Shown here piece after piece: positions 7,628 through 22,038 of a DNA stretch of 64,000 nucleotides (its first letter is position 1; each line of letters starts with the position of its first letter). The position numbers were made by a program, and so were the translations under genes. The stretch comes from Ctena decussata (taxonomy: Eukaryota; Mollusca; Bivalvia; Lucinida; Lucinidae), in contig OZ022503.1 of assembly GCA_963989385.1 (NCBI GenBank), forward strand, positions 51,768,858-51,832,857. Direction: 5' to 3'. The notes under the pieces are model-generated. The model ran no database searches. It saw nothing but the letters and a program-made list of their open reading frames with translations, and had not been told where the DNA came from.

Positions 7628-7827
7628 TGATGATGGATGATGACTTGTGATTTTACGTCCTTTTCAACAGTATTTCAGTTATATCAGGACGATGGAAGGA
7701 TGATAATGAAAGGCTGTGTGCAATGGAACCCGTTTACGGTAGGAAAGGTTCTCGCCTCAAGCGGGATTCGAACCCGGTCCGCTAGATCAGTAGGCCAACG
7801 CTTAACCCACTGAGCTACCGGGGCTCC
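7628..7827 (-). mobile_element. SINE-M (unit 3)
   Basis: 200 bp after a one-base loss in 'ggaacccg'. Box A has the CTCAGTGG form, unlike neighbouring units 2, 4 and 5. Confidence 0.87.
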
Positions 7828-9416
7828 CATGCGACGAGAAGAATCAGCCCAGTCTGTGGTAACATTTATGCGTTCACAACATGTATAAACAATCTTGAGC
7901 ATCATATACTGGAGCGCCGTAAAGTGTGAGAAAGGAATTGACACTAATCGGACTGCATTCGCTTTTACCAAGATGGGGTGAAACCTTGCATATACCTCGT
8001 GTCGTGATAAAACCAGTCCTATGTTATACGCGTGTCTAGACTGGATGCATGCGCAATCAGAACAGGGTAGACTACACATGAGCGTAGACATATCTTGGCA
8101 CTTCCTGGTTGCGAATACATATTTTGCTTCAAACATTATGGGCTGCACGCACATTTTTCCTTGCGGAGGCCATTTTAAGTCATGTCGTGATAAAATCAGC
8201 CTTATCATACATGCAAAACACATATGTCCAGACTAGTCTGTGCACTAGCACAAACAGAACTGGGTAGGTGCACTAAGTATGCCTTCTGGGAATCAAACAG
8301 TGCACTGCACTTACTCCGACAGATTACACAGTTGCATAGACTTATCTTGGTACCCAAGTTTGCGTACAGCGTCAAACATATTTTGCCCGCACAAGGCTCA
8401 TAACTTTCAACACAAGGGATGAGCATAAAATGCACGTGCAAATATGACCGACCATTGATTGTCTTGATTATAAGAGCCATACCCTTGGAAAATTGCCACA
8501 TGTGACGAGAAGAATCAGCCCAGTCTGTGGTAACAGTTATGCGTTCACAACATATGTATAAACAATCTTGAGTATCATACACTGGAGCGCCGTAAAGTGT
8601 GCTAAAGGAATTGACACTAATCGGACTGCATTCGCTTTAACCAAGATGGGGTGAAACACATTTTTCCTTGCGCATACCTCGTGTCGTGATAAAACCAGTC
8701 CTATGTCATACGCAAAACACGCGTGTCTAGACTGAATGCATGCGCAATTAGAACAGGGTAGACTACACATTGGGTAGACATATCTTGGTACTGCCTGGTT
8801 ACGTATACATACACATTTCCCCACAAAAACATTATGGGCTGAACACTCATTTTTCCTTGCGCAGGCCGTTTGAGTCTTGTCGTGATAAAATCAGCCTGAT
8901 GATGTATGCAAAACACCTAAGTCCAGACTAGTCTGTGCACTAGCACAATCAGAACAGGGTAGGCGCAATAAGTATGCCTTCTGGGAACCAAACAGTGCAC
9001 TGCACTTACTCTGACAGACTGCGCAGTTGCATAGACTTATCTTGGTACCCACTTTTTGCGCATAGCCGCAAACATATTTTGCTCGGACAAGGTTCATAAC
9101 GTTCAACAAAAGAGATGAGCCTAAAATGCACGTGCAAATATTACCGACCCTTGATTATCAATGATGTAACCCAAGAGCTGTTAGATTAACAAACAATTGC
9201 CGCAGTAATCCTAAATTTTGGGATAGATGTATCTGAGAATTCAGTTTAGAATCAGATCAAGATGTGCAATGCGTCATATCCTATCAGTATTTTTGACACT
9301 CTATCGGCTAGTATAAGCACCTGTTCAAATTTTAGAATAATTACAGTAATTTACAGGTGTCCCAATAGAGAGGGAAAATTAAACCGATGCAAACTGTTTG
9401 AACAGCATTACAGTAC

Positions 9417-9635
9417 GCCCAGCAGGCACATGACGTCGTAATGATGTCGAAATGGTGTCACTGTGACGCCCCCATGCCGTATCGACGTCAATACTACGTC
9501 AGTCCGACGTCTTGTAACTGCTGGGCAGTAAAGTATATCCCAGCGGGCGCATGACGTCAGAATGACGTCGATATGTTGTAATCTGGTTGCGTCGACGTCA
9601 ATGCGACGTCATTATAACGCTGTGTGCCAGCTGGG
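9417..9635. mobile_element. GACGTC-rich element pair (unit 3)
   Basis: 219 bp, without the changes seen in unit 2. Confidence 0.68.
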
Positions 9636-10493
9636 TAGTATGAATCAATGTGCAGATCTGATCCATCTCTTTGGGCTTTCCATTAGGTATCAGAAAAAAT
9701 AATGAAATTAGAAGTCTGTCCACAGTCACAACTGAGTATTCTATGTCCACGTTTCATTAGCATCGATCTTCAGACGAAGAAAGCAATTCGATAGGGAAAA
9801 GAAATGATGCCAAAATTTGTACATTTTGCCAAATTCTACATTTCGATCATACAAAACTAAAATTGACAAGAAAGAATTCATAACTGCCTTTTTAATTTAT
9901 TTATTATTTTTTATTTGTTTTAATTATTGCAGAACTTAAATGTACAGATAATTAGTTGTGTCTGCGTGTGTGTTTTACTGCTCAAATTTTAGTATGTGCT
10001 ACATAGAAATTTTGGCATGCATTTATTATTCTAACGGACCACTAGGGTTTAGCTCCCATAAAGTGCGGGTCACTATGGTGCTTATATGGGTTCCATCTGT
10101 TTGTGCGACTCCACTTTGGTTGAAGGTATATCATTGTAGAGTCCGGATGCGCTTAAACAGGCGCACAGGCTGCGACCTTGTACCCATGCCCCTGTGCTTG
10201 CGCCACGTCTATGTTGTAGAGACAGGCCGCAGTAAAAGTATCAAGGACGCAGTAGACAGACAGTAGACACTTCATTGGACAGTAAGTAGTATACAGAAAA
10301 CCGCGAACAGCATGCACTTCTTTTCAGCATGCTCCAAAAGGAAGAGCGAGTAGACAGCGCACAGTAGTCGGTAAACGGTAGACTTTAACGTAGAAAGAAA
10401 CGTATTTTCCTTCGCACAGCTTAAAATACATGTATGGGGGGATATAAAAGAAAAAATAATAAAACTAGAAAATAAATAAAGAAAAGCAGGCAA

Positions 10494-10613
10494 AAGTCTG
10501 CAACTCCCGGTATTCCCAGACGATTACCCATCCAAATACTTACCGGGTTCGACGTTGCTTAACTTCGGTGATCGGACGAGAATTGGTGTTTTCAAGGTCA
10601 TATGGCGGTAGAC
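10494..10613 (-). rRNA. 5S rRNA gene or relative (unit 3)
   Basis: 120 nt; matches the array consensus. Confidence 0.82.
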
Positions 10614-11231
10614 AACAAAGTACCGATTTTTAACATTTCCAAAGTCTACTTTTGAGAGTTTGAGATAAGTAGAATAGTTATAATATCCTGCAATTTTTGC
10701 CACTGAGACACATTGCAGGCCTAGTAGAGCAGTGGTATCAGGCTCTGCGCTGTTTGCAGTTCAGTCTCATCAAGACAGCGAACACAAAATGTTGAATCAT
10801 CATTGAATCAACGTTGATTCAATGTGATTCAATATTTTGTGATCAGTTGGTGAACTAAAGCAAAGTACCTTCAAGAAGCCTCTTTATCACTAAGTAAAAG
10901 TTTGCGCCTCATATAATCAGCTATGTCTAAAGTAACATGTAACCGTCAATATCAACGTTAATTCAAGGTCATAGTATTTAACGTGAATGACACGCCGTTG
11001 TTTCAGCGTTGTGTGTCAGCTGAGCATGAGCTGTTCAGTTCAATTCTCCTAACGACGTTCCCCAAGTGGCACAGCGGTACGTAACCATAGTTGCACGCAC
11101 TTGTCGCCGTGTTTGCCGGGAGGCCGGGTGATGGTCTAAATATATATAGTGTTGTTTGCCAAAGTGTTGCTTACTACGCGAAAAGAACAAATTCCTTTTT
11201 TTGTAATATTACTGCGCATTCTTTAAGAGCT

Positions 11232-11390
11232 GGAGCGGCTGTAGTGTAGTGTATAACACTCCAGACTACCAATCTAGGGGTCGCAAGATCGATCCCCCGC
11301 TTCTCCGGTCTTTCGGATGAGACTATAAACCGAGGTCCCGTCTCCATATGAACTCGTTGTTGGTGGGACGTTAAACCCGAGTTCACTCAC
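11232..11390 (+). mobile_element. SINE-P (unit 3)
   Basis: 159 bp with flanking direct repeats intact. Confidence 0.87.
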
Positions 11391-11434
11391 TCTTTAAGAG
11401 CTGTACCATCGGAAAAATACCACATGCGACGAGA

Positions 11435-11635
11435 TGATGATGGATGATGACTTGTGATTTTACGTCCTTTTCAACAGTATTTCAGTTATATCAGGACGAT
11501 GGAAGGATGATAATGAAAGGCTGTGTGCAATGGAACCCCGTTTACGGTAGGAAAGATTCTCGCCTCAAGCGGGATTCGAACCCGGTCCGCTAGATCAGTA
11601 GGCCAACGCTTAACCCACAGAGCTACCGGGGCTCC
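11435..11635 (-). mobile_element. SINE-M (unit 4)
   Basis: 201 bp; box A in the CTCTGTGG form. Confidence 0.87.
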
Positions 11636-13226
11636 CATGCGACGAGAAGAATCAGCCCAGTCTGTGGTAACATTTATGCGTTCACAACATGTATAAACAA
11701 TCTTGAGCATCATATACTGGAGCGCCGTAAAGTGTGAGAAAGGAATTGACACTAATCGGACTGCATTCGCTTTTACCAAGATGGGGTGAAACCTTGAATA
11801 TACCTCGTGTCGTGATAAAAAACCAGTCCTATGTTATACGCGTGTCTAGACTGGATGCATGCGCAATCAGAACAGGGTAGACTACACATGAGCGTAGACA
11901 TATCTTGGCACTTCCTGGTTGCGAATACATATTTTGCTTCAAACATTATGGGCTGCACGCACATTTTTCCTTGCGGAGGCCATTTTAAGTCATGTCGTGA
12001 TAAAATCAGCCTTATCATACATGCAAAACACATATGTCCAGACTAGTCTGTGCACTAGCACAAACAGAACTGGGTAGGTGCACTAAGTATGCCTTCTGGG
12101 AATCAAACAGTGCACTGCACTTACTCCGACAGATTACACAGTTGCATAGACTTATCTTGGTACCCAAGTTTGCGTACAGCGTCAAACATATTTTGCCCGC
12201 ACAAGGCTCATAACTTTCAACACAAGGGATGAGCATAAAATGCACGTGCAAATATGACCGACCATTGATTGTCTTGATTATAAGAGCCATACCCTTGGAA
12301 AATTGCCACATGTGACGAGAAGAATCAGCCCAGTCTGTGGTAACAGTTATGCGTTCACAACATATGTATAAACAATCTTGAGTATCATACACTGGAGCGC
12401 CGTAAAGTGTGCTAAAGGAATTGACACTAATCGGACTGCATTCGCTTTAACCAAGATGGGGTGAAACACATTTTTCCTTGCGCATACCTCGTGTCGTGAT
12501 AAAACCAGTCCTATGTCATACGCAAAACACGCGTGTCTAGACTGGATGCATGCGCAATTAGAACAGGGTAGACTACACATTGGGTAGACATATCTTGGTA
12601 CTGCCTGGTTACGTATACATACACATTTCCCCACAAAAACATTATGGGCTGAACACTCATTTTTCCTTGCGCAGGCCGTTTGAGTCTTGTCGTGATAAAA
12701 TCAGCCTGATGATGTATGCAAAACACCTAAGTCCAGACTAGTCTGTGCACTAGCACAATCAGAACAGGGTAGGCGCAATAAGTATGCCTTCTGGGAACCA
12801 AACAGTGCACTGCACTTACTCTGACAGACTGCGCAGTTGCATAGACTTATCTTGGTACCCACTTTTTGCGCATAGCCGCAAACATATTTTGCTCGGACAA
12901 GGTTCATAACGTTCAACAAAAGAGATGAGCCTAAAATGCACGTGCAAATATTACCGACCCTTGATTATCAATGATGTAACCCAAGAGCTGTTAGATTAAC
13001 AAACAATTGCCGCAGTAATCCTAAATTTTGGGATAGATGTATCTGAGAAATCAGTTTAGAATCAGATCAAGATGTGCAATGCGTCATATCCTATCAGTAT
13101 TTTTGACACTCTATCGGCTAGTATAAGCACCTGTTCAAAGTTTAGAATAATTACAGTAATTTACAGGTGTCCCAATAGAGAGGGAAAATTAAACCGATGC
13201 AAACTGTTTGAACAGCATTACAGTAC

Positions 13227-13445
13227 GCCCAGCAGGCACATGACGTCGTAATGATGTCGAAATGGTGTCACTGTGACGCCCCCATGCCGTATCGACGTCA
13301 ATACTACGTCAGTCCGACGTCTTGTAACTGCTGGGCAGTAAAGTATATCCCAGCGGGCGCATGACGTCAGAATGACGTCGATATGTTGTAATCTGGTTGC
13401 GTCGACGTCAATGCGACGTCATTATAACGCTGTGTGCCAGCTGGG
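13227..13445. mobile_element. GACGTC-rich element pair (unit 4)
   Basis: 219 bp; consensus form. Confidence 0.68.
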
Positions 13446-14303
13446 TAGTATGAATCAATGTGCAGATCTGATCCATCTCTTTGGGCTTTCCATTAGGTAT
13501 CAGAAAAAATAATGAAATTAGAAGTCTGTCCACAGTCACAACTGAGTATTCTATGTCCACGTTTCATTAGCATCGATCTTCAGACGAAGAAAGCAATTCG
13601 ATAGGGAAAAGAAATGATGCCAAAATTTGTACATTTTGCCAAATTCTACATTTCGATCATACAAAACTAAAATTGACAAGAAAGAATTCATAACTGCCTT
13701 TTTAATTTATTTATTATTTTTTATTTGTTTTAATTATTGCAGAACTTAAATGTACAGATAATTAGTTGTGTCTGCGTGTGTGTTTTACTGCTCAAATTTT
13801 AGTATGTGCTACATAGAAATTTTGGCATGCATTTATTATTCTAACGGACCACTAGGGTTTAGCTCCCATAAAGTGCGGGTCACTATGGTGCTTATATGGG
13901 TTCCATCTGTTTGTGCGACTCCACTTTGGTTGAAGGTATATCATTGTAGAGTCCGGATGCGCTTAAACAGGCGCACAGGCTGCGACCTTGTACCCATGCC
14001 CCTGTGCTTGCGCCACGTCTATGTTGTAGAGACAGGCCGCAGTAAAAGTATCAAGGACGCAGTAGACAGACAGTAGACACTTCATTGGACAGTAAGTAGT
14101 ATACAGAAAACCGCGAACAGCATGCACTTCTTTTCAGCATGCTCCAAAAGGAAGAGCGAGTAGACAGCGCACAGTAGTCGGTAAACGGTAGACTTTAACG
14201 TAGAAAGAAACGTATTTTCCTTCGCACAGCTTAAAATACATGTATGGGGGGATATAAAAGAAAAAATAATAAAACTAGAAAATAAATAAAGAAAAGCAGG
14301 CAA

Positions 14304-14423
14304 AAGTCTGCAACTCCCGGTATTCCCAGACGATTACCCATCCAAATACTTACCGGGTTCGACGTTGCTTAACTTCGGTGATCGGACGAGAATTGGTGTT
14401 TTCAAGGTCATATGGCGGTAGAC
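14304..14423 (-). rRNA. 5S rRNA gene or relative (unit 4)
   Basis: 120 nt; array consensus. Confidence 0.82.
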
Positions 14424-15041
14424 AACAAAGTACCGATTTTTAACATTTCCAAAGTCTACTTTTGAGAGTTTGAGATAAGTAGAATAGTTATAATATCCTG
14501 CAATTTTTGCCACTGAGACACATTGCAGGCCTAGTAGAGCAGTGGTATCAGGCTCTGCGCTGTTTGCAGTTCAGTCTCATCAAGACAGCGAACACAAAAT
14601 GTTGAATCATCATTGAATCAACGTTGATTCAATGTGATTCAATATTTTGTGATCAGTTGGTGAACTAAAGCAAAGTACCTTCAAGAAGCCTCTTTATCAC
14701 TAAGTAAAAGTTTGCGCCTCATATAATCAGCTATGTCTAAAGTAACATGTAACCGTCAATATCAACGTTAATTCAAGGTCATAGTATTTAACGTGAATGA
14801 CACGCCGTTGTTTCAGCGTTGTGTGTCAGCTGAGCATGAGCTGTTCAGTTCAATTCTCCTAACGACGTTCCCCAAGTGGCACAGCGGTACGTAACCATAG
14901 TTGCACGCACTTGTCGCCGTGTTTGCCGGGAGGCCGGGTGATGGTCTAAATATATATAGTGTTGTTTGCCAAAGTGTTGCTTACTACGCGAAAAGAACAA
15001 ATTCCTTTTTTTGTAATATTACTGCGCATTCTTTAAGAGCT

Positions 15042-15200
15042 GGAGCGGCTGTAGTGTAGTGTATAACACTCCAGACTACCAATCTAGGGGTCGCAAGATC
15101 GATCCCCCGCTTCTCCGGTCTTTCGGATGAGACTATAAACCGAGGTCCCGTCTCCATATGAACTCGTTGTTGGTGGGACGTTAAACCCGAGTTCACTCAC
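15042..15200 (+). mobile_element. SINE-P (unit 4)
   Basis: 159 bp; direct repeats intact. Confidence 0.87.
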
Positions 15201-15244
15201 TCTTTAAGAGCTGTACCATCGGAAAAATACCACATGCGACGAGA

Positions 15245-15445
15245 TGATGATGGATGATGACTTGTGATTTTACGTCCTTTTCAACAGTATTTCAGTTATA
15301 TCAGGACGATGGAAGGATGATAATGAAAGGCTGTGTGCAATGGAACCCCGTTTACGGTAGGAAAGATTCTCGCCTCAAGCGGGATTCGAACCCGGTCCGC
15401 TAGATCAGTAGGCCAACGCTTAACCCACAGAGCTACCGGGGCTCC
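15245..15445 (-). mobile_element. SINE-M (unit 5)
   Basis: 201 bp; the last unit with the CTCTGTGG form of box A. Confidence 0.87.
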
Positions 15446-17036
15446 CATGCGACGAGAAGAATCAGCCCAGTCTGTGGTAACATTTATGCGTTCACAACAT
15501 GTATAAACAATCTTGAGCATCATATACTGGAGCGCCGTAAAGTGTGAGAAAGGAATTGACACTAATCGGACTGCATTCGCTTTTACCAAGATGGGGTGAA
15601 ACCTTGAATATACCTCGTGTCGTGATAAAAAACCAGTCCTATGTTATACGCGTGTCTAGACTGGATGCATGCGCAATCAGAACAGGGTAGACTACACATG
15701 AGCGTAGACATATCTTGGCACTTCCTGGTTGCGAATACATATTTTGCTTCAAACATTATGGGCTGCACGCACATTTTTCCTTGCGGAGGCCATTTTAAGT
15801 CATGTCGTGATAAAATCAGCCTTATCATACATGCAAAACACATATGTCCAGACTAGTCTGTGCACTAGCACAAACAGAACTGGGTAGGTGCACTAAGTAT
15901 GCCTTCTGGGAATCAAACAGTGCACTGCACTTACTCCGACAGATTACACAGTTGCATAGACTTATCTTGGTACCCAAGTTTGCGTACAGCGTCAAACATA
16001 TTTTGCCCGCACAAGGCTCATAACTTTCAACACAAGGGATGAGCATAAAATGCACGTGCAAATATGACCGACCATTGATTGTCTTGATTATAAGAGCCAT
16101 ACCCTTGGAAAATTGCCACATGTGACGAGAAGAATCAGCCCAGTCTGTGGTAACAGTTATGCGTTCACAACATATGTATAAACAATCTTGAGTATCATAC
16201 ACTGGAGCGCCGTAAAGTGTGCTAAAGGAATTGACACTAATCGGACTGCATTCGCTTTAACCAAGATGGGGTGAAACACATTTTTCCTTGCGCATACCTC
16301 GTGTCGTGATAAAACCAGTCCTATGTCATACGCAAAACACGCGTGTCTAGACTGGATGCATGCGCAATTAGAACAGGGTAGACTACACATTGGGTAGACA
16401 TATCTTGGTACTGCCTGGTTACGTATACATACACATTTCCCCACAAAAACATTATGGGCTGAACACTCATTTTTCCTTGCGCAGGCCGTTTGAGTCTTGT
16501 CGTGATAAAATCAGCCTGATGATGTATGCAAAACACCTAAGTCCAGACTAGTCTGTGCACTAGCACAATCAGAACAGGGTAGGCGCAATAAGTATGCCTT
16601 CTGGGAACCAAACAGTGCACTGCACTTACTCTGACAGACTGCGCAGTTGCATAGACTTATCTTGGTACCCACTTTTTGCGCATAGCCGCAAACATATTTT
16701 GCTCGGACAAGGTTCATAACGTTCAACAAAAGAGATGAGCCTAAAATGCACGTGCAAATATTACCGACCCTTGATTATCAATGATGTAACCCAAGAGCTG
16801 TTAGATTAACAAACAATTGCCGCAGTAATCCTAAATTTTGGGATAGATGTATCTGAGAAATCAGTTTAGAATCAGATCAAGATGTGCAATGCGTCATATC
16901 CTATCAGTATTTTTGACACTCTATCGGCTAGTATAAGCACCTGTTCAAAGTTTAGAATAATTACAGTAATTTACAGGTGTCCCAATAGAGAGGGAAAATT
17001 AAACCGATGCAAACTGTTTGAACAGCATTACAGTAC

Positions 17037-17255
17037 GCCCAGCAGGCACATGACGTCGTAATGATGTCGAAATGGTGTCACTGTGACGCCCCCATGCCGT
17101 ATCGACGTCAATACTACGTCAGTCCGACGTCTTGTAACTGCTGGGCAGTAAAGTATATCCCAGCGGGCGCATGACGTCAGAATGACGTCGATATGTTGTA
17201 ATCTGGTTGCGTCGACGTCAATGCGACGTCATTATAACGCTGTGTGCCAGCTGGG
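17037..17255. mobile_element. GACGTC-rich element pair (unit 5)
   Basis: 219 bp; consensus form. Confidence 0.68.
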
Positions 17256-18109
17256 TAGTATGAATCAATGTGCAGATCTGATCCATCTCTTTGGGCTTTC
17301 CATTAGGTATCAGAAAAAATAATGAAATTAGAAGTCTGTCCACAGTCACAACTGAGTATTCTATGTCCACGTTTCATTAGCATCGATCTTCAGACGAAGA
17401 AAGCAATTCGATAGGGAAAAGAAATGATGCCAAAATTTGTACATTTTGCCAAATTCTACATTTCGATCATACAAAACTAAAATTGACAAGAAAGAATTCA
17501 TAACTGCCTTTTTAATTTATTTATTATTTTTTATTTGTTTTAATTATTGCAGAACTTAAATGTACAGATAATTAGTTGTGTCTGCGTGTGTGTTTTACTG
17601 CTCAAATTTTAGTATGTGCTACATAGAAATTTTGGCATGCATTTATTATTCTAACGGACCACTAGGGTTTAGCTCCCATAAAGTGCGGGTCACTATGGTG
17701 CTTATATGGGTTCCATCTGTTTGTGCGACTCCACTTTGGTTGAAGGTATATCATTGTAGAGTCCGGATGCGCTTAAACAGGCGCACAGGCTGCGACCTTG
17801 TACCCATGCCCCTGTGCTTGCGCCACGTCTATGTTGTAGAGACAGGCCGCAGTAAAAGTATCAAGGACGCAGTAGACAGACAGTAGACACTTCATTGGAC
17901 AGTAAGTAGTATACAGAAAACCGCGAACAGCATGCACTTCTTTTCAGCATGCTCCAAAAGGAAGAGCGAGTAGACAGCGCACAGTAGTCGGTAAACGGTA
18001 GACTTTAACGTAGAAAGAAACGTATTCTCCTTCGCACAGCTTAAAATACATGTATGGGGGGATATAAAAGAAAAAATAATAAAACTAGAAAATAAAGAAA
18101 AGCAGGCAA

Positions 18110-18229
18110 AAGTCTGCAACTCCCGGTATTCCCAGACGATTACCCATCCAAATACTTACCGGGTTCGACGTTGCTTAACTTCGGTGATCGGACGAGAATT
18201 GGTGTTTTCAAGGTCATATGGCGGTAGAC
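18110..18229 (-). rRNA. 5S rRNA gene or relative (unit 5)
   Basis: 120 nt; array consensus. The T-rich downstream flank is 4 bp shorter than in most units. Confidence 0.82.
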
Positions 18230-18849
18230 AACAAAGTACCGATTTTTAACATTTCCAAAGTCTACTTTTGAGAGTTTGAGATAAGTAGAATAGTTATAAT
18301 ATCCTGCAGTTTTTGCCACTGAGACACACATTGCAGGCCTAGTAGAGCAGTGGTATCAGGCTCTGCGCTGTTTGCAGTTCAGTCTCATCAAGACAGCGAA
18401 CACAAAATGTTGAATCATCATTGAATCAACGTTGATTCAATGTGATTCAATATTTTGTGATCAGTTGGTGAACTAAAGCAAAGTACCTTCAAGAAGCCTC
18501 TTTATCACTAAGTAAAAGTTTGCGCCTCATATAATCAGCTATGTCTAAAGTAACATGTAACCGTCAATATCAACGTTAATTCAAGGTCATAGTATTTAAC
18601 GTGAATGACACGCCGTTGTTTCAGCGTTGTGTGTCAGCTGAGCATGAGCTGTTCAGTTCAATTCTCCTAACGACGTTCCCCAAGTGGCACAGCGGTACGT
18701 AACCATAGTTGCACGCACTTGTCGCCGTGTTTGCCGGGAGGCCGGGTGATGGTCTAAATATATATAGTGTTGTTTGCCAAAGTGTTGCTTACTACGCGAA
18801 AAGAACAAATTCCTTTTTTTGTAATATTACTGCGCATTCTTTAAGAGCT

Positions 18850-19008
18850 GGAGCGGCTGTAGTGTAGTGTATAACACTCCAGACTACCAATCTAGGGGTC
18901 GCAAGATCGATCCCCCGCTTCTCCGGTCTTTCGGATGAGACTATAAACCGAGGTCCCGTCTCCATATGAACTCGTTGTTGGTGGGACGTTAAACCCGAGT
19001 TCACTCAC
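18850..19008 (+). mobile_element. SINE-P (unit 5)
   Basis: 159 bp; direct repeats intact. Confidence 0.87.
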
Positions 19009-19052
19009 TCTTTAAGAGCTGTACCATCGGAAAAATACCACATGCGACGAGA

Positions 19053-19253
19053 TGATGATGGATGATGACTTGTGATTTTACGTCCTTTTCAACAGTATTT
19101 CAGTTATATCAGGACGATGGAAGGATGATAATGAAAGGCTGTGTGCAATGGAACCCCGTTTACGGTAGGAAAGATTCTCGCCTCAAGCGGGATTCGAACC
19201 CGGTCCGCTAGATCAGTAGGCCAACGCTTAACCCACTGAGCTACCGGGGCTCC
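19053..19253 (-). mobile_element. SINE-M (unit 6)
   Basis: 201 bp; box A in the CTCAGTGG form, as in all units from here on. Confidence 0.87.
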
Positions 19254-20844
19254 CATGCGACGAGAAGAATCAGCCCAGTCTGTGGTAACATTTATGCGTT
19301 CACAACATGTATAAACAATCTTGAGCATCATATACTGGAGCGCCGTAAAGTGTGAGAAAGGAATTGACACTAATCGGACTGCATTCGCTTTTACCAAGAT
19401 GGGGTGAAACCTTGAATATACCTCGTGTCGTGATAAAAAACCAGTCCTATGTTATACGCGTGTCTAGACTGGATGCATGCGCAATCAGAACAGGGTAGAC
19501 TACACATGAGCGTAGACATATCTTGGCACTTCCTGGTTGCGAATACATATTTTGCTTCAAACATTATGGGCTGCACGCACATTTTTCCTTGCGGAGGCCA
19601 TTTTAAGTCATGTCGTGATAAAATCAGCCTTATCATACATGCAAAACACATATGTCCAGACTAGTCTGTGCACTAGCACAAACAGAACTGGGTAGGTGCA
19701 CTAAGTATGCCTTCTGGGAATCAAACAGTGCACTGCACTTACTCCGACAGATTACACAGTTGCATAGACTTATCTTGGTACCCAAGTTTGCGTACAGCGT
19801 CAAACATATTTTGCCCGCACAAGGCTCATAACTTTCAACACAAGGGATGAGCATAAAATGCACGTGCAAATATGACCGACCATTGATTGTCTTGATTATA
19901 AGAGCCATACCCTTGGAAAATTGCCACATGTGACGAGAAGAATCAGCCCAGTCTGTGGTAACAGTTATGCGTTCACAACATATGTATAAACAATCTTGAG
20001 TATCATACACTGGAGCGCCGTAAAGTGTGCTAAAGGAATTGACACTAATCGGACTGCATTCGCTTTAACCAAGATGGGGTGAAACACATTTTTCCTTGCG
20101 CATACCTCGTGTCGTGATAAAACCAGTCCTATGTCATACGCAAAACACGCGTGTCTAGACTGGATGCATGCGCAATTAGAACAGGGTAGACTACACATTG
20201 GGTAGACATATCTTGGTACTGCCTGGTTACGTATACATACACATTTCCCCACAAAAACATTATGGGCTGAACACTCATTTTTCCTTGCGCAGGCCGTTTG
20301 AGTCTTGTCGTGATAAAATCAGCCTGATGATGTATGCAAAACACCTAAGTCCAGACTAGTCTGTGCACTAGCACAATCAGAACAGGGTAGGCGCAATAAG
20401 TATGCCTTCTGGGAACCAAACAGTGCACTGCACTTACTCTGACAGACTGCGCAGTTGCATATACTTATCTTGGTACCCACTTTTTGCGCATAGCCGCAAA
20501 CATATTTTGCTCGGACAAGGTTCATAACGTTCAACAAAAGAGATGAGCCTAAAATGCACGTGCAAATATTACCGACCCTTGATTATCAATGATGTAACCC
20601 AAGAGCTGTTAGATTAACAAACAATTGCCGCAGTAATCCTAAATTTTGGGATAGATGTATCTGAGAAATCAGTTTAGAATCAGATCAAGATGTGCAATGC
20701 GTCATATCCTATCAGTATTTTTGACACTCTATCGGCTAGTATAAGCACCTGTTCAAATTTTAGAATAATTACAGTAATTTACAGGTGTCCCAATAGAGAG
20801 GGAAAATTAAACCGATGCAAACTGTTTGAACAGCATTACAGTAC

Positions 20845-21063
20845 GCCCAGCAGGCACATGACGTCGTAATGATGTCGAAATGGTGTCACTGTGACGCCCC
20901 CATGCCGTATCGACGTCAATACTACGTCAGTCCGACGTCTTGTAACTGCTGGGCAGTAAAGTATATCCCAGCGGGCGCATGACGTCAGAATGACGTCGAT
21001 ATGTTGTAATCTGGTTGCGTCGACGTCAATGCGACGTCATTATAACGCTGTGTGCCAGCTGGG
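20845..21063. mobile_element. GACGTC-rich element pair (unit 6)
   Basis: 219 bp; consensus form. Confidence 0.68.
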
Positions 21064-21918
21064 TAGTATGAATCAATGTGCAGATCTGATCCATCTCTTT
21101 GGGCTTTCCATTAGGTATCAGAAAAAAATAATGAAATTAGAAGTCTGTCCACAGTCACAACTGAGTATTCTATGTCCACGTTTCATTAGCATCGATCTTC
21201 AGACGAAGAAAGCAATTCGATAGGGAAAAGAAATGATGCCAAAATTTGTACATTTTGCCAAATTCTACATTTCGATCATACAAAACTAAAATTGACAAGA
21301 AAGAATTCATAACTGCCTTTTTAATTTATTTATTATTTTTTATTTGTTTTAATTATTGCAGAACTTAAATGTACAGATAATTAGTTGTGTCTGCGTGTGT
21401 GTTTTACTGCTCAAATTTTAGTATGTGCTACATAGAAATTTTGGCATGCATTTATTATTCTAACGGACCACTAGGGTTTAGCTCCCATAAAGTGCGGGTC
21501 ACTATGGTGCTTATATGGGTTCCATCTGTTTGTGCGACTCCACTTTGGTTGAAGGTATATCATTGTAGAGTCCGGATGCGCTTAAACAGGCGCACAGGCT
21601 GCGACCTTGTACCCATGCCCCTGTGCTTGCGCCACGTCTATGTTGTAGAGACAGGCCGCAGTAAAAGTATCAAGGACGCAGTAGACAGACAGTAGACACT
21701 TCATTGGACAGTAAGTAGTATACAGAAAACCGCGAACAGCATGCACTTCTTTTCAGCATGCTCCAAAAGGAAGAGCGAGTAGACAGCGCACAGTAGTCGG
21801 TAAACGGTAGACTTTAACGTAGAAAGAAACGTATTCTCCTTCGCACAGCTTAAAATACATGTATGGGGGGATATAAAAGAAAAAATAATAAAACTAGAAA
21901 ATAAAGAAAAGCAGGCAA

Positions 21919-22038
21919 AAGTCTGCAACTCCCGGTATTCCCAGACGATTACCCATCCAAATACTTACCGGGTTCGACGTTGCTTAACTTCGGTGATCGG
22001 ACGAGAATTGGTGTTTTCAAGGTCATATGGCGGTAGAC
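21919..22038 (-). rRNA. 5S rRNA gene or relative (unit 6)
   Basis: 120 nt; transcribed part is consensus. The 5' flank has 'gacaaaaaag' where others have 'gacaacaaag'. Confidence 0.82.

Larger units (their letters stand above)
7628..11434. repeat. Array unit 3
   Basis: 3,807 bp, the shortest complete unit. It shares 'atcagaaaaaataatg' (one A fewer) with units 4 and 5, and 'gcaatttttgcc' plus a 2-bp loss in 'gagacacattgc' with unit 4. Confidence 0.97.
11435..15244. repeat. Array unit 4
   Basis: 3,810 bp. Shares 'gttcaaagtttag' (others 'gttcaaattttag') only with unit 5. Confidence 0.97.
15245..19052. repeat. Array unit 5
   Basis: 3,808 bp. The left part shares markers with unit 4 ('caaagtttag'). 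The right part shares 'cgtattctcc' and a 4-bp loss in 'aataaagaaaag' with unit 6, so the unit looks like a join of the two types. Confidence 0.97.

Noticed and set aside
7684..8223. Open frame of ~180 aa on the minus strand (also near 26725, 30536, 45779, 53400 and 57211)
   Set aside because: It runs through the SINE-M tRNA head and the first half of the internal duplication, is broken in most other units by a 2-base length change near its middle, and resembles no protein family I know.
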